DNA of 64,000 nt from Bradyrhizobium sp. MOS002 (GTDB taxonomy: Bacteria > Pseudomonadota > Alphaproteobacteria > Rhizobiales > Xanthobacteraceae), in NCBI RefSeq assembly GCF_003020115.1, contig NZ_PYFX01000007.1, forward strand, positions 186,001 through 250,000, in the 5' to 3' direction. The position numbers and the translations under genes are program-made. Under the pieces are notes generated by a model, which had not been told where the DNA came from, searched no databases, and saw only the letters and a program-made list of their open reading frames with translations. Shown here piece after piece: positions 45,509-54,390 of this stretch. Positions within the stretch are counted from its first letter, which is position 1. Each line of letters opens with the position of its first letter.

Positions 45509-46759
45509 TCACCCGATGGTGCGATGATGCGGCTTGAACAGCCGTCCCCTCTCCACCACCAGCACGATCGCGAGCGCAGCGAGTGACGACACGAAGAAGC
45601 CGACCGAGAACGGCAGCAGCGTGCCGTCGAAGCTTTGTCCGATCGCCATGCCGACGGCGATGCCGATTAGCGTGGTGATCGAGCCGTAGAGCGAGGAGGC
45701 CGTGCCGGCGATGTGGCCCTGTGGCTCCATGGCGAGTGCGGTGAAGTTGGCGACCATCGTGCCGAACGAGAACATCATGAGCGCCGAGAGCACCATGAAC
45801 AGGGGAAGCGGCAACGCGCCGAGGCTTTCGGTCAGCAGCATCACGCCCGCCACCGCGGTGTAGAGCGTCAGCGCGCCGTGCGAGATCACGCGCATGCCGA
45901 GGGTCCCGACGAATCTCGCATTGAGAAAGCCGGCAATGGCGGTGCCGGCCGCGATCGCCGCGAAAGCGAGCGGAAAATAATGGCCGAGGTGATAGATGCC
46001 GACAAAAACTTGCTGGGCCGAAAATACGTAGGCGAACAGCGCACCCATGACGCTGCCGGCGGCGAGCGCGTAGCCGAGAGTTTGGCGATGGGTCACGGTC
46101 TGCCAGTAGGCCGCGAGCACGTCGGACGGCGCAAGCGATCTGCGTTCGCTCTCAGGCAAGGTCTCAGGAAGCCGCAGCACGGACCATGCGAGTGCGAGCA
46201 GACCATAGAGCATCAACACGACGAAGATGCCGCGCCACGCCGTCACCAGCAGCACCGCCTGTCCGAACGAGGGGGCGATCACGGGAACGGCGATGAATAT
46301 CATCATCGCAAGCGACATCACGCTCGCCATGCGGCGGCCGACGTAACAGTCACGCACGATCGAGGTCGCGATCACGCGCGTCGCCGAGGTGCCGAAGCCC
46401 TGCAGTGCTCGCGCCAGCAGCAGCGACTCGAACGAAGGCGCGGCGATCGCGAGCACGCTCGCCACCGCATAGACCGCCATCCCGCCGAGCAGCACCGGGC
46501 GGCGGCCGAAGCGGTCCGACAGCGGACCCATGACGAACTGGCCCGCGCCGAAGCCGATCAGGAAGGTCGACAGCACCAGCTGGAGATGGTTGGCGACGGG
46601 GATATTGAAGGCCGACCCGATATTGGGCAGCGCCGGGAGCATCATGTCCATCGCAAGCGGATTCAGCGCCATGATCGACGCGATCACGATGACAAATTCG
46701 GGGAAACCCATGGGCCGGTGTCCCGAGGACACCCAATCGTCGGCATTGACGTCGGACAA
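45509..46759 (-). CDS. Bcr/CflA family multidrug efflux MFS transporter
   Basis: A 416-residue exporter with 12 helices and an N-terminal cytosolic tail of about 15 residues. FVMGPLSDRFGRRPVLLGG is motif A of the family, and ALQGFGTSATRVIATSIVRD matches the Bcr/CflA helix 4 pattern. It uses the proton gradient to expel drugs or sulfonamide-like compounds in known members; the cargo here is unknown. It stands alone. Confidence 0.85.
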   Translation of the reverse strand: MSDVNADDWVSSGHRPMGFPEFVIVIASIMALNPLAMDMMLPALPNIGSAFNIPVANHLQLVLSTFLIGFGAGQFVMGPLSDRFGRRPVLLGGMAVYAVASVLAIAAPSFESLLLARALQGFGTSATRVIATSIVRDCYVGRRMASVMSLAMMIFIAVPVIAPSFGQAVLLVTAWRGIFVVLMLYGLLALAWSVLRLPETLPESERRSLAPSDVLAAYWQTVTHRQTLGYALAAGSVMGALFAYVFSAQQVFVGIYHLGHYFPLAFAAIAAGTAIAGFLNARFVGTLGMRVISHGALTLYTAVAGVMLLTESLGALPLPLFMVLSALMMFSFGTMVANFTALAMEPQGHIAGTASSLYGSITTLIGIAVGMAIGQSFDGTLLPFSVGFFVSSLAALAIVLVVERGRLFKPHHRTIG

Positions 46760-46916
46760 GAAGCACCTCTGATGTGAGGCCCTTATCTATCTTCAATGCT
46801 GCGTTGCACAAGCGACGTTTCGGGATGGCTGGCAGGCGGAGCATGAGCGGACAAGATTGATGAGGTATCAGCGCTCCGGGCCGCGGCGATTGGTGGGATC
46901 ATCGGCGCAACTCTCG

Positions 46917-47005
46917 TGGTGCGGGCAGCCGGGGTCGAACCGGCACAGCGCTTGCGCGCCGAGGGATTTTAAGTCCCTTGCGTCTACCAATTCCGCCATG
47001 CCCGC
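46917..47005 (-). tRNA. tRNA-Leu (anticodon TAA)
   Basis: Read on the minus strand, GCGGGCA pairs with TGCCCGC to form the acceptor stem. GGTAGACGC is the D-loop end, and the anticodon arm is AGGGA-CTTAAAA-TCCCT with TAA. There is a long variable arm (class II), and the T arm GCCGG-TTCGACC-CCGGC is intact. The CCA tail is encoded at 46919-46917. No integrase or direct repeat was found near its 3' end. Confidence 0.95.
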
Positions 47006-47177
47006 TTGATCCAACGAGATCAATCACTTAAGGCCCTTGCCGGCCGTCTGGAATTGGCGTTTGCAGGCCGGAGGGGCGGTTCTTCCTTAGGCGAGCCGGC
47101 CGCACAAGGCAAAGCCTCAATCCGGACATCTGTTGTTGCTTTAGGCATTCTCAATCCACGGGGACTATTCATCCGGC

Positions 47178-47612
47178 ATGGCTGCTTTGATCCGATATCG
47201 CTGGCGCACCTGCTGCATGGCCGTCACGCTGCTCGCGGCCGGCTTCGCGTTGTCCGGCTGCGCTGGCATGAGCGAGACGGTCGCTCCGGCCTTTGCCGAC
47301 CCCGCCAGGTACGAATTGTACGATTGCAAGCAACTCGAAGGCGAGCGCAAGGGGCTCGCCAACCGCACCGCTGATTTGCAGAGGTTGATGGACAAGGCAC
47401 AGACCGGCGCGGGCGGCGCCGTCGTGTCGGAGCTTGCCTATCGCAACGACTACGTCGCGGTACGCGGGCAGGCGCAGATGGCCGAGGACGCTTGGCGCCG
47501 CAACAGGTGCCGGGAAACGCCGCCCGAGGCGATGCCGGCCGCTGCGCCGGCGCCCGCAACCAATCCTGGCCCGATCAAGCCTGCCCCGAAATCGACAAGA
47601 GCAGTGCGCTGA
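47178..47612 (+). CDS. Hypothetical lipoprotein
   Basis: A 144-residue protein with a lipoprotein signal: basic RYRWR, hydrophobic AVTLLAAGFALSG, lipobox LSGC with Cys at about 29. The mature part starts AGMSETVAPAFADP and contains YDCKQLEGERKGLANR and a paired Cys in RRNRC, suggesting one disulfide, then a Pro/Ala-rich tail. It resembles small conserved rhizobial lipoproteins of unknown function. The stop lies 16 bases from the convergent monooxygenase stop. Confidence 0.65.
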   Translation: MAALIRYRWRTCCMAVTLLAAGFALSGCAGMSETVAPAFADPARYELYDCKQLEGERKGLANRTADLQRLMDKAQTGAGGAVVSELAYRNDYVAVRGQAQMAEDAWRRNRCRETPPEAMPAAAPAPATNPGPIKPAPKSTRAVR

Positions 47613-47627
47613 AACCAGCGCCTCGCG

Positions 47628-48830
47628 TCACGGTCGCCAGCCGTAGATCCAGTCCTGCCGCGCCAGCATGCGTTCCGGGCCGAGGGCGCGGACCGCAAGA
47701 TCACGTGCGTATGCGAGCGGCCCACTGAGATGATACATGCGGCCCTGTTGCCGCGCGGTCCGTTTCACCCGCCGCACGCGCGCCTGGCGCGTCCGGCCGT
47801 ATTGTCTCAGCGCAGCCGTGATGCCCGCGGAGCTCTCGGCGACCTCAAGGCTCAAATGCTGCGCGAGCACCGCGGCATCCTCGATCGCCATGCCGGCGCC
47901 CTGGGCTGCAAACGGCAGCATCGCATGTACGGCGTCGCCGAGCAGCGCGACCGGGCCTTTGCTCCAGGGGCAGTCGTCAGGCACGCCGAACAGCGCCCAT
48001 TTCCGCCAGCTATCGACCGTGGCGAGCATCATGCGCGCCGCTGGCGGCCAGCGGGGCGCGGCGAAGGCATCCATCACCTCGAGGGGATCGCCGGGCGTGC
48101 TCCAGCCCGGTCTGTTCCAGGTGCCCGGCAGCACCGCGACCACGTTGATCTGGCGTCCGCCCGCGATCGGGTAGGCGACGAGGTGGGCGTTCGGGCCCAT
48201 CCAGAGCTGGACCCGGCGCGCGGTGTAGTCCTTAGGCAGTTGCGTGGCATCGAGCGTGCCGCGCCATGCGATCAGCCCGGAGAAGCGCGGCTGCACCTCG
48301 GGAAACAGATGCTGGCGCACCGTCGACCAGATGCCGTCGGCGCCGATCAGCGCGCTGGCGAGATCACTGCGCCGGATCGTGCCGCTGCGATGGACGACCG
48401 TCAGCCCCTTGGCGTGAGGCGCGACGTCTTCGAAGGTCGCGCCGAGTTTCAGGTCGATATCGGGGTGGTCGGAGACTGCGCCGGCGAGGGCGGATTGCAG
48501 GTCAGCACGGTGCACCACCCAATAGGGAGCGCCGGCGCGCGCGGCGGCGGCTTCTCCGAGCGGCATGCGCAATAGCTCGCCGCCGGCCCGCGCGCTCATG
48601 ATCGAGACCGCCTCCGGGATCACGGCGCGCAGCTTGAGGCGCTCGGTGAGGCCGAGCTCGACCAGCACGCGGCTGGCATTGGGGGAGAGTTGCAGACCGG
48701 CGCCGACTTCCTCGAGCCGCTCGGCCTTTTCCAGCACGACGATGCGGAAGCCGCGGGCCGTGAGCGCAAGCGCAGCCGTCAGTCCACCGATGCCGGCACC
48801 CGCGATGACAATCGTTCGGGAGAGCGCCAC
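47628..48830 (-). CDS. FAD-dependent monooxygenase (salicylate-hydroxylase-like)
   Basis: A 400-residue group A flavoprotein hydroxylase. The FAD dinucleotide fold is IAGAGIGGLTAALAL, with GLQLSPNASRVL next, the ALIGADGIWSTVRQ DG motif, and GDAVHAMLPFAAQGAGMAIEDA for the FAD ribityl contact. It uses NAD(P)H and oxygen to hydroxylate an aromatic ring or related substrate. The small zinc-finger gene lies just upstream on the same strand. Confidence 0.85.
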   Translation of the reverse strand: MALSRTIVIAGAGIGGLTAALALTARGFRIVVLEKAERLEEVGAGLQLSPNASRVLVELGLTERLKLRAVIPEAVSIMSARAGGELLRMPLGEAAAARAGAPYWVVHRADLQSALAGAVSDHPDIDLKLGATFEDVAPHAKGLTVVHRSGTIRRSDLASALIGADGIWSTVRQHLFPEVQPRFSGLIAWRGTLDATQLPKDYTARRVQLWMGPNAHLVAYPIAGGRQINVVAVLPGTWNRPGWSTPGDPLEVMDAFAAPRWPPAARMMLATVDSWRKWALFGVPDDCPWSKGPVALLGDAVHAMLPFAAQGAGMAIEDAAVLAQHLSLEVAESSAGITAALRQYGRTRQARVRRVKRTARQQGRMYHLSGPLAYARDLAVRALGPERMLARQDWIYGWRP

Positions 48831-48849
48831 CCCTGGCCGATGGAAGCGG

Positions 48850-49095
48850 TCAGGCCACCTTGTCCTTCAGGACGCATTCCGGCGGACGGGCTTCGCCCGC
48901 CTTCAGGTCGGCGGCGAAACGGTACAGCGTCGAGCAATAGGGGCAGATGATCTCGTTGTCATTGCCGAGGTCGAGGAAGACGTGCGGATGATCGAACGGA
49001 GGGTTGGCGCCCACGCACATGAACTCTTGCGAGCCGATCTCGATGACGGGGACACCGGCATCGTTGTGGAAGTGCGGGACGACATGGTCGGACAT
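48850..49095 (-). CDS. Zinc-finger domain protein (NDUFS6-like CHCC family)
   Basis: About 81 residues. The CHCC zinc-finger pattern is spread over FMCVGANPPFDHPHVFLDL and ICPYCSTLYRF (Cys, His, Cys, Cys). Such proteins are the bacterial relatives of complex I subunit NDUFS6. I chose MSDHVVPHFH at 49095, since AGGATGAG lies 8 bases before it; an ATG at 49104 is possible. It is upstream of the monooxygenase gene with a 19-base gap. Confidence 0.75.
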   Translation of the reverse strand: MSDHVVPHFHNDAGVPVIEIGSQEFMCVGANPPFDHPHVFLDLGNDNEIICPYCSTLYRFAADLKAGEARPPECVLKDKVA

Positions 49096-49399
49096 CGTAC
49101 TCATCCTGGAGTGGCAATGGCGGCAGACACAATCACGACTGACGCGGCATTATTAAGGCGCCGCGGACCATACTGGTGGGTACAGATGATTGCTAGTCCA
49201 GCGGAACCGAAAGCTCCGCAATGCCCCATGCTCATTTGCTCATGCAAATTCGACACAATCTTGCGGCCTGAGAGAAGCCCTTCTTTCGTCGGGGACGTTG
49301 TGTCGCAATTTTGGCATACTATGTCTGTGGACGAGCGTAATTGCGACGAAAGACGAACCGTCAGGCGTCAACGATCTCAGGACCGTCCAGGCTCTCCGC

Positions 49400-50536
49400 A
49401 TGAAATGGTTGCGAATCAGCACAGCGTTGACCGGTATCGCGGCATGCAGCTTCTTGCTCGCGCAGGTAGCACCGCATGCCCGCGAGGCTGGCGCGATTCT
49501 GGCCGCCCAGGACGATCCCGCCGCGCTCTCCGAAATCAAGCTCGACGCACTGCTGCGGCACAACGACCGCCTGATTCAGGACAACATCGAGGTCGCGCTC
49601 GCATCGGGCGATGCCGATCTCGCCGACAGTTTTGTCGCGCTGGCGCGCGACCGCAACATCGCGCTGCCTGACGACCTCCTGAGCCGTGTCGGCGACGCGG
49701 TCAAAGCCGAAAATTCCACCTCGCATGTCGCAAAGCGGTTTGCCACCGGTCTCGTCACCGGCAACGCGGACGATGTTGCGAGCCTGTCGGGGACCGTGGC
49801 CGGCGATCTCTTCGTCATCGGCGACATCCGGGACGTCGTCCGCGAGGGCAAGCACCTCGCCATGGGCGAGGAGACCGATCGCCTGGTGCTGGGCCTTGCG
49901 GCCGCGGGTCTCGCCGTCACGGCCGTGACCTACGTTTCCATCGGCGGTGCCGCGCCGGTTCGCGCCGGGCTGACGCTGGTGAAGGACGCGCGCAAGGTGG
50001 GCCGGCTCGGCGAGGGATTAGCGGCATGGGCCGGCCGGTCCGCGCGCGAGGTCGTCGATACGCCGATGCTCCAGAACGCGGTGGCCTCCGGCTCGGTGCT
50101 GCGGCCGGGCCAGACCTTGAGCGCGATCAAGGCCGCGTTCCGCGTCGAGAAGGCTGGTGCGCTGGTTCGGCTCGGCAAGGATGTCACGCGGGTCGTCGAG
50201 AAGACCGGCACGCGCGGCGCGATGGATAGCTTGCGCATCGCCGAAGGTCCCAAGGACGTGGCACGCGCGGTGCGGCTCGCGGAAGCGCAGGGCGGCAAGA
50301 CGCGCGCGATCCTGAAGCTGCTCGGCCGCGGCGCGCTGCTGCTGATTGGCGGGGCGTTCAATCTTGCTCTCTGGCTGTTCGGTGCGGCCTTGACGCTGTT
50401 CGGCCTGTTGTCCTCGATCAAGGCGACGACGGAGCGCCTGACTCAGGCCTGGTGCGATCGCAGACGGGCGCGGCGACTTCGCCAGGCCCGGATCGACGCC
50501 GAAGCCGTTCTGGCAAGCGCTGCCGTCACGGCCTAA
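49400..50536 (+). CDS. Hypothetical membrane protein
   Basis: A 378-residue protein with no family that I recognise. An N-terminal hydrophobic segment (ISTALTGIAACSFLLAQV) precedes a soluble region that resembles a helical repeat (LDALLRHNDRLIQDNIEVAL), then a membrane segment LVLGLAAAGLAVTAVTYV, a helical region rich in Arg, and a long hydrophobic hairpin near residues 310-345 (LLLIGGAFNLALWLFGAALT). The basic tail is cytosolic. I chose the ATG at 49400 because it starts the signal-like segment; a longer frame back to 49190 lacks a better start. Confidence 0.6.
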   Translation: MKWLRISTALTGIAACSFLLAQVAPHAREAGAILAAQDDPAALSEIKLDALLRHNDRLIQDNIEVALASGDADLADSFVALARDRNIALPDDLLSRVGDAVKAENSTSHVAKRFATGLVTGNADDVASLSGTVAGDLFVIGDIRDVVREGKHLAMGEETDRLVLGLAAAGLAVTAVTYVSIGGAAPVRAGLTLVKDARKVGRLGEGLAAWAGRSAREVVDTPMLQNAVASGSVLRPGQTLSAIKAAFRVEKAGALVRLGKDVTRVVEKTGTRGAMDSLRIAEGPKDVARAVRLAEAQGGKTRAILKLLGRGALLLIGGAFNLALWLFGAALTLFGLLSSIKATTERLTQAWCDRRRARRLRQARIDAEAVLASAAVTA

Positions 50537-50567
50537 GATACCTCTTCCCCTCAAGATTGCGGAACTG

Positions 50568-51326
50568 ATGATGCCGAGCTTTCACAACGGCGCCGTTGAA
50601 ATTGCCTATCTCGACGAAGGCGAGGGCGATCCGATTATCCTGGTGCACGGCTTTGCTTCCAGCAAGAACGTGAACTGGGTCTATCCGACCTGGGTCTCGG
50701 AGCTGCGCAAGAACGGCCGCCGCGTCATTGCGCTCGACAATCGCGGCCATGGCGAAAGCGCAAAGCTCTACGAGCCCGCGCAGTACTCGATCCCGACCAT
50801 GGCCGGCGACGTGCTCGCGCTGATGGATTACCTCGCTATCCCGCAGGCCGATCTCATGGGCTATTCGATGGGCGGACGAATGACGGCGTGGCTTTCCCTC
50901 AAGGAGCCGCAGCGCCTGCGTTCGGCAATCCTCGGCGGCATCGGCATCGGCGGCCTGATCGAGGGCACCGGGCCTGGTGAGAACGTGGCGAAGGCGCTGG
51001 AAGCGCCCTCGCTCGACGACGTGTCCGATCCCGTCGGACGCACTTTTCGTGCTTTTGCAGACCAAACCCGTTCCGACCGCAAGGCACTGGCCGCCTGCCT
51101 GCGCGGCACGCGCGATCTCATGACGAAGGACGAAGCCGCGCGCATCGACGTGCCGGTGCTGATCGCGGTCGGGAGCACCGACGACGTCGCGGGCTCGGCC
51201 AGCGCACTCGGTGCCATCATCCCGGGTTCGGAAGTGCTCGACATTCCGAACCGCGATCACATGCGCGCGGTCGGCGACAAGGTCTACAAGACCGGCGTGC
51301 TCGATTTCCTGTCACGCCGCAGCTGA
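50568..51326 (+). CDS. Alpha/beta hydrolase
   Basis: A 252-residue hydrolase. The oxyanion region is LVHGFASSK, the nucleophile Ser100 is in MGYSMGGRMTAW, an acid Asp appears in VGSTDDVAG, and the His is in NRDHMRAVGD. The likely substrate is an ester, lactone or peptide-like acyl compound; nothing narrows it. The ATG pair at 50568 and 50571 leaves one residue uncertain. Its 3' end overlaps the membrane protein gene on the other strand by 15 bases. Confidence 0.82.
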   Translation: MMPSFHNGAVEIAYLDEGEGDPIILVHGFASSKNVNWVYPTWVSELRKNGRRVIALDNRGHGESAKLYEPAQYSIPTMAGDVLALMDYLAIPQADLMGYSMGGRMTAWLSLKEPQRLRSAILGGIGIGGLIEGTGPGENVAKALEAPSLDDVSDPVGRTFRAFADQTRSDRKALAACLRGTRDLMTKDEAARIDVPVLIAVGSTDDVAGSASALGAIIPGSEVLDIPNRDHMRAVGDKVYKTGVLDFLSRRS

Positions 51327-52688
51327 GGTCTCGTCCGCCGGTTCGTCGTTGCTCCAGCGCCGCGCCAGTGCCATCAACGCCACGAAGGTGGCAACCCACA
51401 CCATCCGCGCGCCATAGCGGTCGTGAGGCCCGGAAATCACGCCGCAGATGAAGGCGTTGCCGAGCAGCGCCAGCACGACGGTTGCCGCCAGCAGTGTGAG
51501 ATCGTCGAGCCGGCGCTTTCGGAGCGACAGCGCGAGGAATACGACCAACGCCAGCATCGAGGCCAGCGCGACCGGAACGTGCAGCCAGTTGACGCCGTCG
51601 AAATTGACGGCCCAGTGCTGCTGGCGCGCCGCGCGCATCGGCGCGACCTGCGCCGGGATATAGCGCTCGATGATGCCGTAGGTGTGCGGGATCCAGCCAT
51701 TGGTGCCTTCGCCGGTGGCCACATGCAGCAATTGCTGGCCCATGGCGCGCAAGGCCGCGCCGGCCTGCCACGCCGGATAGTCGGCGAGCGAACCCACGAC
51801 GATGGTGCCCATCTCGTCGTTCATGCCCTTGAAGCGGCCGAGCGTGTTGAACATGCTCTTGCCCCACAGGAATTCGTCGGCGGTCGCCGGCAGTTGGTCG
51901 CGATAGGGGCAGAGCTTTAGTTTTTCGCGCGGGCAATGGTCATTGAGATAACGCGCGACGATGCCGTCCTGCATCATGCGGCCGAAGGCGACGCCGGTGC
52001 CGCCGGGCGTCCATGTCCATTTGCCCGACAACGCATGGTTCGCCGACACCAGCATCAGGCCGCCGGCGGCGATGGTGAGGCTCGCTTGAGCCAATCCGGC
52101 GATCGGAAGCCGGCGCCCCAGCAACGGCCGCGCCATCCAGCCGGCGACGCAGAGCCCGAGCAGCACGCCGAGCGTGGCGCTGTGGGTCGCGGCGGCAAAG
52201 GCGGTGAAAACGAACAGCGAGATTTTTTCGAGCGCCGAGGTCCGCTGCCCACCGATGACCAGCAGGAATAGCGACAGCACCGACAGGCCTGCAAAAATGT
52301 CGGTGAGCAGCATGCTCGCAAGCCAGGGTAGCGCAGTCGACAGGATCAGGAGCAGGCTGATCGCGACGAAACGGAGCGTCTGCATCAGGCAGAGTACGCG
52401 CAAGGTGAGCTGCAACAGCCACAGCGTCGCCAGCGACTGGACCGCGAGATTGATCCAGAAACCAGAACTCTCGCCATAGTGCAGATAGATGCCGAACACG
52501 GTGGAGCGGCTCGGGACGAGATAGCCCTCGTACCAGCGCGCCAGATAACCTCCGGTATCCCATTGCAACAGCGGATAGCCGTTCCAGAACGCCGGCGCGA
52601 TCATCAGGAGCGGCAGGGCGACCGCGGCGAGCCGCAGCCATAGTGAGCCCGCGGCGCCCGCGCGCGCATGATCGGTGGTGATGGTCAA
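51312..52688 (-). CDS. Polytopic membrane protein, possibly GT-C-fold-like
   Basis: A 458-residue protein with about ten membrane helices. I chose TTG at 52688 (MTITTDHARAG), which has GGAGCGGAT before it; the frame upstream to 52874 has an unlikely composition. The first extracytoplasmic loop carries WNGYPLLQWDTGGYLARWYE, including an Asp as in GT-C glycosyltransferases, and SGPHDRYGARMVW lies near the last helix. I cannot match a named family. The resemblance to GT-C enzymes is inference. Confidence 0.6.
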   Translation of the reverse strand: MTITTDHARAGAAGSLWLRLAAVALPLLMIAPAFWNGYPLLQWDTGGYLARWYEGYLVPSRSTVFGIYLHYGESSGFWINLAVQSLATLWLLQLTLRVLCLMQTLRFVAISLLLILSTALPWLASMLLTDIFAGLSVLSLFLLVIGGQRTSALEKISLFVFTAFAAATHSATLGVLLGLCVAGWMARPLLGRRLPIAGLAQASLTIAAGGLMLVSANHALSGKWTWTPGGTGVAFGRMMQDGIVARYLNDHCPREKLKLCPYRDQLPATADEFLWGKSMFNTLGRFKGMNDEMGTIVVGSLADYPAWQAGAALRAMGQQLLHVATGEGTNGWIPHTYGIIERYIPAQVAPMRAARQQHWAVNFDGVNWLHVPVALASMLALVVFLALSLRKRRLDDLTLLAATVVLALLGNAFICGVISGPHDRYGARMVWVATFVALMALARRWSNDEPADETSAAA

Positions 52689-52862
52689 ATCCGCTCCGTT
52701 CTCACTCGGACCATGCCCGCAATCACCGTTGAGGCGGAATTCACCAATAGTTTGACGCCGCCCGGCTTGAATTTGGCGAAACCCTGACCATTTTGAGCCG
52801 ACCTTGCCGCCCGGGGGTGTAAGAAGAAACTGTTGTGATTCAACGCGTTGGCATGCCCTGGC

Positions 52863-52903
52863 GGAGCAACGCACTGTTCACTCTCAGGCAAGCCCGTCAG
52901 GAC
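52863..52903 (+). promoter_or_regulatory. Glycine-riboswitch-like core motifs upstream of cysE
   Basis: GGAGCAA (52863), ACTCTCAGGCAA (52880-52891) and AGGAC (52899) occur in the order and near the spacing of the 3' half of the glycine aptamer. I do not find the expected 5' GGGAGAG portion, and a possible -10 (TTATAG, 52922) would place the element outside the transcript. It could be a decayed aptamer or chance. Confidence 0.2.
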
Positions 52904-52964
52904 TTTGTCGCCTAGACTGTGTTATAGAAACAGCGAAACGAGCCAATTCGAAAGAGCAGATCTC

Positions 52965-53789
52965 ATGGCAGTGCATCAGGTCAATCCGGGAGGAAAGCTC
53001 GCAACGCTCGATCCGATCTGGGATCGGATCCGCGGCGAAGCGGAGGACATCGTCCACCGCGAGCCGGAGCTTGCGACCTTCATCTATTCGACGGTGCTGC
53101 ATCACAGCCGCCTGGAAGATGCGGTGATCCATCGTGTGGCCGATAGGCTCGATCACTCCGCGCTGTCGGGCGATCTCGTGCGCCAGACCTATGACGAGGC
53201 GCTGCGCGACGATCCAGATCTCGGCAACGCGTTCCGCGCCGATCTCGTCGCCGTCTACGACCGCGACCCCGCGACCTCGCGCTTCATCGATCCCTTGCTC
53301 TATTTCAAGGGCTTTCACGCCATCCAGACCCACCGCCTCGCGCATTGGCTCTATCTGAAGGGCCGCAAGGATTTTGCGTATTATCTGCAGAGCCGCGCGT
53401 CTGCGGTATTCCAGACTGACATCAATCCCGCCGCGCGCATCGGCCGCGGCATCTTCCTCGATCACGCCACCGGTTTCGTCTGCGGTGAGACGGCACTTAT
53501 CGAGGACGACGTCTCGATCCTGCATGGCGTCACGCTCGGTGGCACCGGCAAGGAGAACGAGGACCGTCATCCGAAAATCCGTCACGGCGTCCTGATCGGC
53601 GCCGGCGCGAAGATCCTCGGCAATATCGAGATCGGCCATTGCGCGCGCATCGCGGCGGGCTCGGTCGTGGTCAAGCCCGTGCCGCACAACGTGACGGTCG
53701 CGGGCGTGCCCGCCAAGGTCGTCGGCGAAGCCGGCTGCGCCGAGCCGTCTCGCACCATGGATCAGATGATCAACGCTATGGGTCTCTGA
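52965..53789 (+). CDS. cysE: Serine O-acetyltransferase
   Basis: Catalyses acetyl-CoA plus L-serine to O-acetylserine, the first step of cysteine synthesis. The 274-residue protein has the N-terminal helical domain (ELATFIYSTVLHHSRLEDAV) and a left-handed beta-helix with DHATGFVCGETALIEDDV, HGVTLGGTGK and RHPKIRHGVLIGAGAKILG. The His in FLDHATG and HGVTLGG are catalytic. I chose the ATG at 52965 (MAVHQVNPGG). DUF3126 follows as in other rhizobia. The C-terminal tail is expected to bind CysK or carry feedback inhibition. Confidence 0.92.
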   Translation: MAVHQVNPGGKLATLDPIWDRIRGEAEDIVHREPELATFIYSTVLHHSRLEDAVIHRVADRLDHSALSGDLVRQTYDEALRDDPDLGNAFRADLVAVYDRDPATSRFIDPLLYFKGFHAIQTHRLAHWLYLKGRKDFAYYLQSRASAVFQTDINPAARIGRGIFLDHATGFVCGETALIEDDVSILHGVTLGGTGKENEDRHPKIRHGVLIGAGAKILGNIEIGHCARIAAGSVVVKPVPHNVTVAGVPAKVVGEAGCAEPSRTMDQMINAMGL

Positions 53790-53810
53790 GAGGGAACATC
53801 GAGCTTGTCG

Positions 53811-53835
53811 GAAGGGGCGGATTTTCCGCCCCTTC
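53811..53835 (+). terminator. Hairpin after cysE
   Basis: Perfect 11-base-pair stem GAAGGGGCGGA / TCCGCCCCTTC with a 3-base loop, 21 bases after the cysE stop. No U tract follows, so it may only reduce read-through into the DUF3126 gene or stabilise the cysE mRNA. Confidence 0.5.
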
Positions 53836-53926
53836 GTCCCCAAAAATTCTTTGGCAATTCATGCTGGCGGTTGGTCGCGTCTCGTCCTAAAACCCCGCCA
53901 ACCCAGATTTCGATTGGAGACTTGCC

Positions 53927-54145
53927 GTGGACGTCAAGGAAGTTAGGAAGCTCGACGCGTATCTGAAGCGCGTATTCGGCAATTCCAAGATCCGCGTCGT
54001 ACCGCGGCCGAAGAAGGATGATTCCGCCGAGGTCTATATCGGCGAGGAATTCATCGGTGTGCTCTTCGTCGACGACGAGGACGATGATCGCTCGTTCCAG
54101 TTCCAGATGGCGATCCTCGAGGACGACCTCGTCGATCAGGAATAG
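53927..54145 (+). CDS. DUF3126 family protein
   Basis: A 72-residue acidic protein starting with GTG (MDVKEVRKLDAYLKRVFG), containing VVPRPKKDDSAEVYIGEEFIG and ending FQMAILEDDLVDQE. This matches the small alphaproteobacterial DUF3126 family, for which no function is established. It has no signal peptide or membrane segment. Placement immediately after cysE recurs in rhizobia and suggests a link with cysteine synthesis or simply co-transcription. Confidence 0.8.
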   Translation: MDVKEVRKLDAYLKRVFGNSKIRVVPRPKKDDSAEVYIGEEFIGVLFVDDEDDDRSFQFQMAILEDDLVDQE

Positions 54146-54390
54146 TTCGACGATCGTCTCGCTCATCGGGGCCGCGCGGACGCGGCTCGATGCCTTTACT
54201 TCCTTGCAAGAATACGCAGCCGCGCCGTGGCATCAGCGACGGTGATGCCCTCGGCATCAACGGGGTCGGCCTGCACGACCATGTCGCGATCCGTCCGCTC
54301 GATGGGAGGTTTGCTGCTGCGTCGTTCACATCGATCACCGCACCAGGGTTCGCATGGACCAAGAAGGCATGTATTTGCGAGGGCAAATGC

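Noticed and set aside
46917..47005. tRNA-Leu as an integration site
   Set aside because: No integrase gene, no repeat of the tRNA 3' end, and no shift in gene type beside it.
54196..54282. Short minus-strand frame ending TVADATARLRILARK
   Set aside because: Protein-like, but only 28 residues from its ATG, and no longer frame with a start was found; perhaps a gene remnant, not enough to list.
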